Assembly: GCA_003228195.2 (NCBI GenBank)
Contig: QGNO01000013.1
Coordinates: 1 to 47,570 of the forward strand
Origin: Chloroflexota bacterium
GTDB taxonomy: Bacteria > Chloroflexota > Dehalococcoidia > Lucifugimonadales > QGNO01
Reading direction: 5' to 3'
Length of the DNA: 47,570 nucleotides
The notes under the pieces are model-generated. The model searched no databases and was not told the origin of the DNA. It worked only from the letters and a program-made list of their open reading frames with translations. The position numbers were made by a program, and so were the translations under genes. Shown here in pieces: positions 17,138 to 25,334 of this stretch (within the stretch, counting starts at the first letter, position 1; each line of letters starts with the position of its first letter).

Positions 17138-18523
17138 GTGGCTGACTACGATGTTGCAATAATTGGTTCGGGCCCAGGTGGGTACGTCGCCGGGATTAGA
17201 GCCGGCCAACTAGGGCTGAAAGCGGCTGTTATAGAAAGGGACAGTACATTGGGAGGAGTCTGCCTGAATTGGGGCTGCATCCCTAGCAAGGCATTGCTAA
17301 AGAACGCTGAAGTGCTTGAGTTGTTTCAACAAGCGGATGCTTTTGGTATTAGCATTGAGAACCTCAAGCCAGATTTTGGCAAGGCAGTAGACAGAAGTCG
17401 AGCAGTGGTCGCCACTCTTACCAGAGGAGTCGCGGGCCTCCTTAAAAAGAATAATGTAGATCACATTCAAGGAACGGCGAAGTTTATTGATACCAAAACC
17501 TTAGAGATCGGACCAGGCGGACGCAAGGTGACGGCTGACAACATAATTATCGCTAGTGGCGCAAGGGCAAAATCAATTCCGGGTTTGGAAATCGATAAGG
17601 AACAGGTCATCACCAGTAGGGAAGCCTTGGAACTTCGCACTGTGCCCGATAGGGTTGTAATTATCGGTGGAGGGGCTACTGGAGCAGAATTCGCATACTT
17701 GTGGAACGTATATGGGGCTGAGGTCACTATAATTGAAATGCAGGGCAACATTCTTCCAAACGAGGACGAGGACATAAGTCGTTTGCTGCAGCGGTCATTT
17801 GAAAAACAAGGGATTAAAGTTCTGACGAGCGCCAAAATAGACAGCGCTAAAGTTGGGAAGAAGAGAATCTCGCTCAGTATTAGCTCCGGTAGTGACAACA
17901 GCACAATCGAAAGTAGTCTCGTGTTAGTAGCAGCGGGAGTTCAGGCCAACACTGAAAACCTAGGATTGGAAGAGATTGGGGTAGAACTGGAAAAGGGTTT
18001 TGTTAAAGTTGACTCCAGAATGTGTACCAACATCCCTGGGATAAGGGCTATAGGTGACGTGACCGGGATCATGCTTTTAGCGCATGTAGGAATGGCGCAG
18101 GGGGTAATGGCAGCAGAATTAATTGCTGGCCAGGATAGCCCGCCATTGCAATATGAATTTATGCCGAGAGCTACATACTGCCACCCGCAAGTGGCGAGCT
18201 TTGGGCTAACTGAAAAACAAGCGAAGGAAAGTGGATACGATGTCAAGGTCGGGAAATTCCCATTTCAAGCAAGCGGCAAAGCATTAGCAACAGGAAATTC
18301 AGAGGGACTCACCAAGGTTGTGGCAGACAAAAAATATGGAGAGATCCTCGGCGCCCACATGATCGGATCCGAAGTAACCGAAATGCTTGCTGAATGGTCC
18401 GTGGCGCACCATCTAGAGGGAACTATTAAGGAGTTAGGATGGGTAGTTCATTCTCACCCATCTATTTCCGAAACCCTTAAAGAGGCAGCCTTAGCTGCTG
18501 ATGGAGAAGCAATTCATATTTAA
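17138..18523 (+). CDS. lpdA: Dihydrolipoamide dehydrogenase (E3)
   Basis: A 461-aa FAD disulfide oxidoreductase that reoxidises the lipoyl arm of 2-oxoacid dehydrogenase complexes using NAD+. FAD site: IGSGPGGYVAG. Redox disulfide: VCLNWGCIPSKA (CxxxxC). NAD fold: VVIIGGGATGAEFA. The dimer-interface active site HSHPSISE carries the His-Glu pair. Start GTG 17138 with AGGGAG 6 nt upstream. First gene of a four-gene complex operon. Confidence 0.95.
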   Translation: MADYDVAIIGSGPGGYVAGIRAGQLGLKAAVIERDSTLGGVCLNWGCIPSKALLKNAEVLELFQQADAFGISIENLKPDFGKAVDRSRAVVATLTRGVAGLLKKNNVDHIQGTAKFIDTKTLEIGPGGRKVTADNIIIASGARAKSIPGLEIDKEQVITSREALELRTVPDRVVIIGGGATGAEFAYLWNVYGAEVTIIEMQGNILPNEDEDISRLLQRSFEKQGIKVLTSAKIDSAKVGKKRISLSISSGSDNSTIESSLVLVAAGVQANTENLGLEEIGVELEKGFVKVDSRMCTNIPGIRAIGDVTGIMLLAHVGMAQGVMAAELIAGQDSPPLQYEFMPRATYCHPQVASFGLTEKQAKESGYDVKVGKFPFQASGKALATGNSEGLTKVVADKKYGEILGAHMIGSEVTEMLAEWSVAHHLEGTIKELGWVVHSHPSISETLKEAALAADGEAIHI

Positions 18524-18556
18524 TTGAGTCCTAATAAGGGGAACTACTCCAGTCTA

Positions 18557-19552
18557 ATGAGCACAAAAACAATTAAGAAACCGACAAGCCTCGACGATAC
18601 TACTTTAATAGACTTTTACCGCCAGATGGCTCTTTTGAGGGTTTTCGAGGAGCGATGTGCTGAGCAGTACATGCTGGGGAAAATACGGGGCTTCGTACAC
18701 CTTTACATAGGCCAAGAAGCCGTCGCCGTTGGAGCCATAAGCGTGCTTCAAAAGGACGATTATGTAACAACTCATTATCGTGATCATGGACATGCGCTTG
18801 CCAGAGGCTTAACGCCAAATTCGGTGATGGCTGAGCTGTTCGGGAAATCTACAGGGTGTTCGAAAGGTATGGGAGGATCAATGCACCTTTTTGATGCACC
18901 CTCCAACTTTGCAGGTGGCTACGCAATCGTGGCTGGTCATTTACCTCTGACAAATGGGCTGGCATTTGCCTTCAAATATAACAACGACAAACGTTTGGTA
19001 GCGACATTTTTCGGGGATGGGGCTCTAAATGAGGGTGAAGCTCACGAGGTAATGAACATGGCTGCCCTCTGGAAGCTCCCTGTAATTTTTGTATGCGAAA
19101 ACAACCAGTACGGCATGGGCATTCCGCTGGAGGATTCGATGGCTAATCCTAAGTTAACTGAGATGGCCAAGGCATACGGTATGCCATCAGCAAAAGTCGA
19201 CGGCATGAACGTGCTTGCCGTAAGAGATGCAACCGAGGCCGCTGTGAAGCATGTGCGGGCTGGAAATGGACCATATTTTCTAGAATTCAGTACTTATCGG
19301 TTCCGGGGTCATTCTATGGCAGACCCAGTACTCTACAGAACAAAGGAAGAGGAAGGTAAGTATAGAAAACTTGACCCTATTCTCACGTTCGGCGAGTGGC
19401 TGATCTCAAACAAGAAAGCTACCCAAGACCAATTAGACAAGATCAATTTAGCGATAGAATACATCGTTGAGGAAAGCGTAAAATTTGCCGATGAAAGCCC
19501 TTTTCCGAAAATTGATGACCTATATAAGAATATCTACGCAGAGACAACCTAG
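18557..19552 (+). CDS. pdhA: Pyruvate dehydrogenase E1 component subunit alpha
   Basis: A 331-aa thiamine-diphosphate E1 alpha chain. The ThDP-Mg motif runs from GDGALNEGE to ENNQYGMG (GDG...NN). RFRGHSMADP is the conserved phosphorylation-loop region. The frame is open from TTG 18524, immediately after the lpd stop, but ATG 18557 gives the usual N-terminus. The neighbourhood supports a pyruvate dehydrogenase; acetoin or branched-chain 2-oxoacid specificity cannot be excluded from sequence alone. Confidence 0.9.
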   Translation: MSTKTIKKPTSLDDTTLIDFYRQMALLRVFEERCAEQYMLGKIRGFVHLYIGQEAVAVGAISVLQKDDYVTTHYRDHGHALARGLTPNSVMAELFGKSTGCSKGMGGSMHLFDAPSNFAGGYAIVAGHLPLTNGLAFAFKYNNDKRLVATFFGDGALNEGEAHEVMNMAALWKLPVIFVCENNQYGMGIPLEDSMANPKLTEMAKAYGMPSAKVDGMNVLAVRDATEAAVKHVRAGNGPYFLEFSTYRFRGHSMADPVLYRTKEEEGKYRKLDPILTFGEWLISNKKATQDQLDKINLAIEYIVEESVKFADESPFPKIDDLYKNIYAETT

Positions 19553-19560
19553 AGGTAAAA

Positions 19561-20538
19561 ATGGCTGAACTTAGTTACAGAGAAGCTATGGCAAAGGCAC
19601 TCCGCGAGGGTCTTGTCGAAGATGAACGAATGTTCATAATTGGTGAAGATATCGGTCCGTATGGTGGGCCGTATGCGGTGACGGCAGGTTTCCTTGACGA
19701 ATTTGGGCCAAAGCGGATAGTCGAATCCCCAATAGCTGAGTCTGCGATGGTGGGCATAGGTACCGGATCGGCAATGGCAGGACTACGGCCAGTGGTAGAA
19801 ATCATGACCATCAATTTTTCATTGCTTGCCCTTGACCAAATTGTCAATCACGCAGCGAAAATCCGATACATGTCGGGGGGGCAATTTACCGTACCCCTCA
19901 TAGTGAGAACAGTCACGGGTGGTGGAGCTGGTCTCGCTGCAACACACTCTCAAAATCTTGAAGGTTGGTATGCTTCTGTGCCCGGGCTTAAAGTTGTTAT
20001 ACCAGCTACACCACACGATGCCCTTGGATTATTTAGGTCGGTCCGTAAGGAAACTGACCCTATAATGTTCATAGAGCACATTCTTCTCTATAGCACTAGG
20101 GGCGAGGTGAAGGACGATTATTACGAAATACCAATAGGAAAAGCCGACGTGAAAAGGGAAGGGAAGGACTTCTCTATCATCGCATACTCTAGAATGGTGA
20201 ATGTGAGTATAGCGGCGGCCGATGCCTTGTCCAAGGAAGGAATTGGTGTTGAGGTAGTCGATCTTCGATCCCTTCGGCCATGGGATCGCGACACTGTGAT
20301 CCAATCGGTACGCAAGACAGGGCGTGCTTTGGTAGTGGAAGAAGTATGGCAAACCGGAGGATTTGGCGGCGAAATCGCAAGCGCTATTCAGCACGAGGCC
20401 TTCGATGACCTTGATGGTCCAGTCGCTAGATTAGGCGGGCTTGACGTGCCCACACCCTATTCGATGAGTTTGGAGCGCCTTGTCGCACCTACGGAAGCAA
20501 CTGTAATTGAAGCGATACGCAAAGAGTTAGCAAGATAA
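19561..20538 (+). CDS. pdhB: Pyruvate dehydrogenase E1 component subunit beta
   Basis: A 325-aa E1 beta chain pairing with the alpha chain to decarboxylate pyruvate and acetylate E2. It shows the transketolase-like domain (IGEDIGPYGGPYAVT, ESPIAESAMVG) and the C-terminal transketolase domain (VVDLRSLRPWD, VVEEVWQTGGFG). ATG 19561 lies 8 nt after the E1 alpha stop, with AGAGG overlapping that stop, implying coupled translation. Confidence 0.93.
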   Translation: MAELSYREAMAKALREGLVEDERMFIIGEDIGPYGGPYAVTAGFLDEFGPKRIVESPIAESAMVGIGTGSAMAGLRPVVEIMTINFSLLALDQIVNHAAKIRYMSGGQFTVPLIVRTVTGGGAGLAATHSQNLEGWYASVPGLKVVIPATPHDALGLFRSVRKETDPIMFIEHILLYSTRGEVKDDYYEIPIGKADVKREGKDFSIIAYSRMVNVSIAAADALSKEGIGVEVVDLRSLRPWDRDTVIQSVRKTGRALVVEEVWQTGGFGGEIASAIQHEAFDDLDGPVARLGGLDVPTPYSMSLERLVAPTEATVIEAIRKELAR

Positions 20539-20551
20539 CAAGCGCATTTGT

Positions 20552-20560
20552 TGCTATAAT
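20552..20560 (+). promoter_or_regulatory. internal extended -10 promoter before E2
   Basis: TGCTATAAT is a perfect extended -10 (TGnTATAAT) in the 51-bp gap between E1 beta and E2. No -35 is needed for this class. It could give E2 extra transcription independent of the lpd promoter. Confidence 0.5.
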
Positions 20561-20577
20561 ACTGATAGTTCAAAATT

Positions 20578-20583
20578 AGGAGG
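20578..20583 (+). promoter_or_regulatory. Shine-Dalgarno pointing to a CTG start of E2
   Basis: AGGAGG lies 6 nt before CTG at 20590. The next conventional starts, TTG 20605 and ATG 20608, are 21 and 24 nt away. This decides the E2 start. Confidence 0.7.
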
Positions 20584-20589
20584 CCCCCA

Positions 20590-21831
20590 CTGGCTACAAA
20601 AGTTTTGATGCCCCAAATGGGCTACGATATGATAGAAGGCACAGTCGTTCGATGGATCAAAGCGGAGGGTGATGAGGTAAAGAGAGGAGATCCAGTAGCT
20701 GAGATTGAAACCGACAAGGCAGTAGTTGAAATGGAGTCGACCGCTAACGGTCTACTCAGGAAAATTCTAGTTAACGAAGGTGAGACGGTGCCAGTTGGTC
20801 ACCTTATCGGTGTTATTGGGAACGCTGACGAGGATATAACCGCCGTATCAAGCGACACACCTGGGTCCACCACAGGGGCCGAGGTTACCGCTGACCCTGC
20901 TGAAAAGGAAACTACCGCTTCAGCTTCCAAGGCAACGGAAACAAAAGCGGAAGGGAAATCTACCAGTGAACGAGTAAAGGCTTCACCTGTCGCAAAGAAA
21001 CTTGCCGATGAGAAAGGCATAGACCTAGCAAGTGTTACTGGCACTGGACCTGCTGGAAGAATCACACGGGAAGATATCGTCAACTTTAAGAAATTTGACG
21101 AAGTGGCAGAACCGCCCTCAGGCGAACCGGATGAGGGTAGGGCAACTGGAGGCAAAGTTCAGCTGTCTCGGATGAGACAAGGAATTGCACGAGCGACTTC
21201 CCAAAGTAAGAATGGAACTCCTCACTTCTACATAACCATTGCAATAGACATGACTCAGTCCATGACCCTGAGAGGCCAAATCAATCAGCAACTAGAGGGC
21301 GCTGAGCGAGTTTCAGTTAACGATATGGTAATGAAGGCTGCAGTCATGGGACTTATTAAGCATTCCGGGCTTAACGCCTCCTACCAAGGGGAGCATCTCG
21401 AAACGTATGCACATGTTAATCTTGGCATGGCGATAGCTACCGATGAAGGACTTATGGTTCCGGCGATAGTGAACGCTCAAGACAAATCACTCTCAGAACT
21501 GGCGGTCGCCAGCAAAGATTTAGCGCAACGTGCTGGTGAAGGACGACTACGGCAGGAAGAGTACACGGGTACTTTCAGCACCAGTAACCTTGGTATGTTT
21601 GGAGTAGACGCATTTAGTGCGATAATACTGCCACCTCAGGCGGCTACACTGGCTATTAGTGCCGTGAAAAAGCAGGCAATTGTCGACGAAGGAGACAAAA
21701 TAGTCATACGGCAAATGATGAATGTGACCCTTTCGATAGACCATCGCGTTTCGGATGGCGTGGAAAGCTCTCAGTTCTTGGCGGAAGTCAAAAGGATTTT
21801 GGAAAACCCAGGTCTACTACTACTTAAGTAA
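20590..21831 (+). CDS. pdhC: Dihydrolipoamide acetyltransferase (E2), CTG start
   Basis: A 413-aa E2 core. The lipoyl domain (1-80) has the lipoylated Lys43 in ETDKAVVE. An Ala/Thr/Glu-rich linker (about 85-125) precedes the E1/E3-binding domain (about 130-170, SPVAKKLADEKGIDL...GPAGRITREDI) and the catalytic domain, which ends with DHRVSDG (His and Asp of the active site). The start is inferred as CTG 20590. That gives the classical ATKVLMPQMG beginning of a lipoyl domain and perfect spacing from AGGAGG. Starting at TTG 20605 or ATG 20608 would cut off the first beta strand. Confidence 0.9.
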   Translation: MATKVLMPQMGYDMIEGTVVRWIKAEGDEVKRGDPVAEIETDKAVVEMESTANGLLRKILVNEGETVPVGHLIGVIGNADEDITAVSSDTPGSTTGAEVTADPAEKETTASASKATETKAEGKSTSERVKASPVAKKLADEKGIDLASVTGTGPAGRITREDIVNFKKFDEVAEPPSGEPDEGRATGGKVQLSRMRQGIARATSQSKNGTPHFYITIAIDMTQSMTLRGQINQQLEGAERVSVNDMVMKAAVMGLIKHSGLNASYQGEHLETYAHVNLGMAIATDEGLMVPAIVNAQDKSLSELAVASKDLAQRAGEGRLRQEEYTGTFSTSNLGMFGVDAFSAIILPPQAATLAISAVKKQAIVDEGDKIVIRQMMNVTLSIDHRVSDGVESSQFLAEVKRILENPGLLLLK

Positions 21832-21916
21832 TCACCAATCTAGGTGAAACCCGACCCAGATAATGTAGTCTATTTTTCTAAATCTGGTTAGAATAAACTA
21901 TCCTTGCCCTTGACGA

Positions 21917-21936
21917 TTTCGAAACCTTTCGAAACC
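21917..21936. repeat. tandem 10-bp repeat upstream of thyX
   Basis: TTTCGAAACC occurs twice in direct tandem. Each copy contains the self-complementary TTTCGAAA. It lies about 70 bp before the thyX start and could be a tandem operator. Confidence 0.6.
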
Positions 21937-22004
21937 ACGGCACGGCGATTGAGAGTCCAATAATTTGGGACCCCATCGGAATCTAGCTTGGAGGCATCGC
22001 TAGG

Positions 22005-22790
22005 ATGGCTAAAACCATTGAACCGAAAGTATTCCTGATAGGCGAATCAAAGGTCAATAAAGAAGGCTTGCAAGCCCTTCTAGAACATTTAGGAGTGCCT
22101 GACTGGACTTCGGATGCACCATCTGACATTGAGCTAATCAGCGAAGTCTACGGCAGGGCATGCTACCGTTCCTTTGGAACAAACTTGAACGCGAATATTA
22201 CACGTGTTCGTAAAACGAATCAGAGCTACATCACCAATATCATTGAAAAGGGTGACGGTTCAGTGCTGGAACACGGTGTAGCAAACTTTTTCCTCACAGA
22301 TGTGAGTCGAGTTTTTACCCATGAACTTGTCAGACACAGGGTCGGCACAGCTATGTCTCAGGAGTCACTTCGATTTGTGCGACTCACAGATTTGGAGTGG
22401 TATGCACCGACGGTTATACAAGAATCTGAAGCTGCTATGGCGATTTTCTCAAAAACATTCGAATCCCTAAGTGATCTTCAGCTCGAATTGGCCGAGTCAT
22501 TCAATCTAGATTCTCTCGATTCTTTCGACGAAAAGAAGAAGATAACCTCGGCCATGCGAAGAATTGCACCGATTGGATTAGCTACGAATATCGGCTGGTC
22601 CACTAACATGCGAACTTTAAGGCACGTTATAGAACAAAGAACTGCACCTTGGGCTGAAGAGGAAATCCGGTTCGTTTTCGCGAAAATAGCGGAGCTTGCC
22701 ATTGAAAGATGGCCTAATATGTTTTCTGACTATAGTTACGAAATGGTAGACGGGCTTCCTGTTTACACGACAAACAACAGAAAGGTTTAG
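22005..22790 (+). CDS. thyX: Flavin-dependent thymidylate synthase
   Basis: A 261-aa ThyX, making dTMP from dUMP with methylene-tetrahydrofolate and FAD/NADPH. The ThyX signature is present in variant form (RHRVGTAMSQESLR, 110-123; the usual form is RHRxxSxNExSxR). The C-terminal substrate-binding segment (MRTLRHVIEQRT...EEEIRFVF) is conserved. ATG 22005, with GGAGG 10 nt upstream. It stands alone between the pdh operon and the small zinc-protein gene. Confidence 0.9.
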   Translation: MAKTIEPKVFLIGESKVNKEGLQALLEHLGVPDWTSDAPSDIELISEVYGRACYRSFGTNLNANITRVRKTNQSYITNIIEKGDGSVLEHGVANFFLTDVSRVFTHELVRHRVGTAMSQESLRFVRLTDLEWYAPTVIQESEAAMAIFSKTFESLSDLQLELAESFNLDSLDSFDEKKKITSAMRRIAPIGLATNIGWSTNMRTLRHVIEQRTAPWAEEEIRFVFAKIAELAIERWPNMFSDYSYEMVDGLPVYTTNNRKV

Positions 22791-22805
22791 ATCTAGGCAT
22801 ATGGC

Positions 22806-22946
22806 CTAAGGATCAGAGCAATCTCGGGTATAGCCACAATTCATGCAAATTATCTTGCAATGAATGTCTACCACCGGCGATTTACACAAGTCACAGTGAT
22901 GTTCCACCTTCTCTTGAAAACCGCCGCTTTTATGCTTCATTGCCAT
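22806..22946 (-). CDS. Small cysteine-rich zinc-binding protein
   Basis: A 46-aa protein from ATG 22946 (a second ATG lies two codons in). It carries CDLC (18-21) and CMNC (34-37) plus Cys30 and Cys43, ending NCGYTRDCSDP. The two CxxC knuckles suggest a single zinc ribbon. The HCKIICMNCGYTRDC portion resembles a widespread small uncharacterised family. It is convergent with thyX and divergent from the XdhC gene. No strong ribosome site is visible. Confidence 0.7.
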   Translation of the reverse strand: MAMKHKSGGFQEKVEHHCDLCKSPVVDIHCKIICMNCGYTRDCSDP

Positions 22947-23030
22947 TTAGCTATATAATACGACTCAAATGCGCAGTGTCAAACAGATAGATAAGCTTAA
23001 ATCGAACCAAGAGATGCGGAGATAACCTTA

Positions 23031-24173
23031 ATGGAATCAATTTTTCAAGAAGCTACAAAATTATCGTCTGAGGGCGATCAATTTGTTATAGCTACAGTTG
23101 TTCGCACAAAAGGTTCAACTCCTCAAAAGCCTGGGGCTAAGCTGCTAGTTCGTCGGGACGGATCTGCAATTGGCACCCTAGGTGGAGGCTGTGTCGAAGG
23201 AGATATCTGGTTTATGGCTAAAGAGATCATGAGGAATTCTCTAGGGCCAACATATCAGGACTACTATCTGAATGAGGAGATTGCGGCAAGGGATGGGTTG
23301 GTTTGCGGCGGAACTATGTATTTCTATATAGAGCCGTTTAGACGCCCGAAAGAATTCCTTAATGTTGGGGACAAAATCCTTGACGCTTACCAAGGTGGCG
23401 ACTCAATAACCATTGCCACAGTAATCAGGAGTCAAAACCCAGATAGGATGGGCTCTAGATTGTTAATCCACCTCGATCGGCCAACTGAAGGCAGTCTGGG
23501 TGACCCTAATACCGAAGTTCTGGCTATTGCAAAAGCCTCAGAATTGCAACGCCTGGGAAAATGTGAACATTTCGTAGGCGAGAATGGGGATGAAGTCTTT
23601 ATTGAGTCATATACCTCTCCTCCTGCCCTCATTCTTATGGGTGGCGGTCACATCTCAAAGTCGATCGCACCACTCGCAAAAACCCTCGGAATAAGGATCC
23701 TTGTTCTAGATGATCGCCCAGAATTTTCGAACAAGGATCGCTTCCCAGAGGCTGACTTAACCGTGGTTGACTCCTACGCTAATGGCCTCGGAGCATTTCG
23801 GATCAACCCGAATACTGCAATAGTAATCGCCACACGAGGTCACAATTTTGACGATATCGCATTAGAGAAGGCAGCGCTAACAAATGCCGGCTACGTAGGA
23901 TTAGTAGGCTCACAACGTAAAGTTATCCTTATCTATGAGGAACTCCTGAAGAGAGGCCTGAGTCCTTCTAAACTGGCCACGATACACGCCCCAATCGGGC
24001 TTAACATAAAAGCTCGGACACCGGCAGAAATTGCTATCAGCATCATGGCTGAAATTGTTCAATGGCGACTAGGTGGTGATGGGGAACCTATGAAATTGCC
24101 TGAAAAATTACTCCAAAGGATAATTACGAAACTGGAAAAAGCAAAAGCAAAACTTGGCGTGCCTGGAAATTAG
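23031..24173 (+). CDS. XdhC/CoxI family protein
   Basis: A 380-aa XdhC-like accessory protein. The N-terminal XdhC/CoxI domain contains TVVRTKGSTPQKPGAK and LGGGCVEGD. The C-terminal Rossmann domain begins LILMGGGHISKSIAPL, with later GLVGSQRK. Family members bind and sulfurate molybdenum cofactor for xanthine-dehydrogenase-type enzymes. It is followed 6 nt later by a MocA-like nucleotidyltransferase, the expected partner. No molybdo-hydroxylase is in the window. Confidence 0.9.
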   Translation: MESIFQEATKLSSEGDQFVIATVVRTKGSTPQKPGAKLLVRRDGSAIGTLGGGCVEGDIWFMAKEIMRNSLGPTYQDYYLNEEIAARDGLVCGGTMYFYIEPFRRPKEFLNVGDKILDAYQGGDSITIATVIRSQNPDRMGSRLLIHLDRPTEGSLGDPNTEVLAIAKASELQRLGKCEHFVGENGDEVFIESYTSPPALILMGGGHISKSIAPLAKTLGIRILVLDDRPEFSNKDRFPEADLTVVDSYANGLGAFRINPNTAIVIATRGHNFDDIALEKAALTNAGYVGLVGSQRKVILIYEELLKRGLSPSKLATIHAPIGLNIKARTPAEIAISIMAEIVQWRLGGDGEPMKLPEKLLQRIITKLEKAKAKLGVPGN

Positions 24174-24179
24174 TAGCTC

Positions 24180-24779
24180 GTGACTAGAGAACACCTTGCC
24201 GCGTTATTATTGGCTGCAGGGGAGTCAACTAGGATGGGGCGATCAAAGGCTATGCTAACTTGGCATGGCAAATACCTTATTGAATACCAGATTGCTTCAA
24301 TTATCGCATCTGGAGTCAAAGAAATTGTGGTAGTCCTGGGACACGAAGCGTCAAGGATAATCAGTTCTGTAAAATTTGACGGTCCTACAAAAATTGTAAC
24401 AAATGAACATTACAAATGCGGCAAGAGCAGCTCAGTGATAGTTGGATTACAAAATATGACTCAAAGGGCAGGCGATACCCTAATCCTGGCGGTCGACCAA
24501 CCAAGAAGGCCCAAACTGCTCACCGAACTTATTGAAGCCCACCGTATAAGTGCTTCTAAAATCACCCTCCCCATTTTCCAAAACAAGGGAGGCCATCCGG
24601 TCATATTTTCCAACACCTTACTACCGTCAATGATGAACATTGATGAGTCCACACAAGGGTTGCGGCATATCGTGGACAGTAATTCAGAGTTCGTTAACAG
24701 ATGGGAGACTCAAAACCCTGAAGTATTACTAGATCTAAACACTATTGGCGATTACATAACAGCCAAGGACGTTAACTGA
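24180..24779 (+). CDS. MocA/MobA-like molybdenum cofactor nucleotidyltransferase
   Basis: A 199-aa NTP-transferase. The pyrophosphorylase signature LLAAGESTRMGRSKAML is at residues 8-24. GHEAS, TNEHYKCGKSSSV and AVDQPRRP follow the MocA (CTP:molybdopterin cytidylyltransferase) pattern. It starts at GTG 24180, 6 nt after the XdhC-like gene, and is probably co-translated. It likely finishes the cytosine-dinucleotide cofactor for a molybdo-hydroxylase encoded elsewhere. Confidence 0.85.
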   Translation: MTREHLAALLLAAGESTRMGRSKAMLTWHGKYLIEYQIASIIASGVKEIVVVLGHEASRIISSVKFDGPTKIVTNEHYKCGKSSSVIVGLQNMTQRAGDTLILAVDQPRRPKLLTELIEAHRISASKITLPIFQNKGGHPVIFSNTLLPSMMNIDESTQGLRHIVDSNSEFVNRWETQNPEVLLDLNTIGDYITAKDVN

Positions 24780-24807
24780 GCTTGTGCCTATTAAACTTTG
24801 CAATCAA

Positions 24808-25332
24808 CTAACCCAAGTAATTTGGCTGGGTTGGTGCTACAAGCTTCCTAATATCTCCCAAACAAGTGCCTAAGCCCATGAGTGCAGCGATAAATTCCCT
24901 CAACCCCTCAATCGGGTCTGGTAGGATGTAAACACCGAAATCAGTCCCTATGATACAGTTGTCTGCGCCGAACGTTTGAATCTGCTCAGACGCCAATCTT
25001 ATCCCTCCACTTGTTTGCTCACCCATGCCTTCGTCGATAGCAGCATATTCAACCTCGGGGTAATAGTGAGTTTTAGAGATCGGAGTGGTGTGGGTATAAG
25101 CAGCAAGTGTATATTCGATAAATGCGCCCATCTCCACCATATATTCCAATTACTCAGTAGTAGCTGCTTTTGTGACCGCAGTCGCAAGCAATATAGTGGG
25201 TATTCCATAGACCTTACCAAGTTACACCAATCGGACCGCCTCTTCGGGAGACACGTGTCCAGTGTTCATGTAAACATCCGGATTAGCAGCAATGATTGAA
25301 AGAATATCATCGTGTTACTTCTGCTTGTTATC
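24808..25332 (-). pseudogene. Degraded DUF6282 (PHP/amidohydrolase-like) gene
   Basis: Read on the minus strand in one frame, the segment gives HDDILSIIAANPDVYM, TGHVSPEEAVRLV, LGKVYGIPTILLATAV and, after 25149, a 113-aa open stretch with GTDFGVY, DPIEGLREFIAAL and DIRKL. That is the C-terminal half of DUF6282-type metal hydrolases as I recall them. In-frame TAA codons occur at 25315-25317, 25222-25224 and 25150-25152, with no frameshift between them. The N-terminal metal-binding half is missing; the homology runs into the end of the exchanger gene. Presumed inactive. Confidence 0.75.
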
Positions 25333-25334
25333 CG

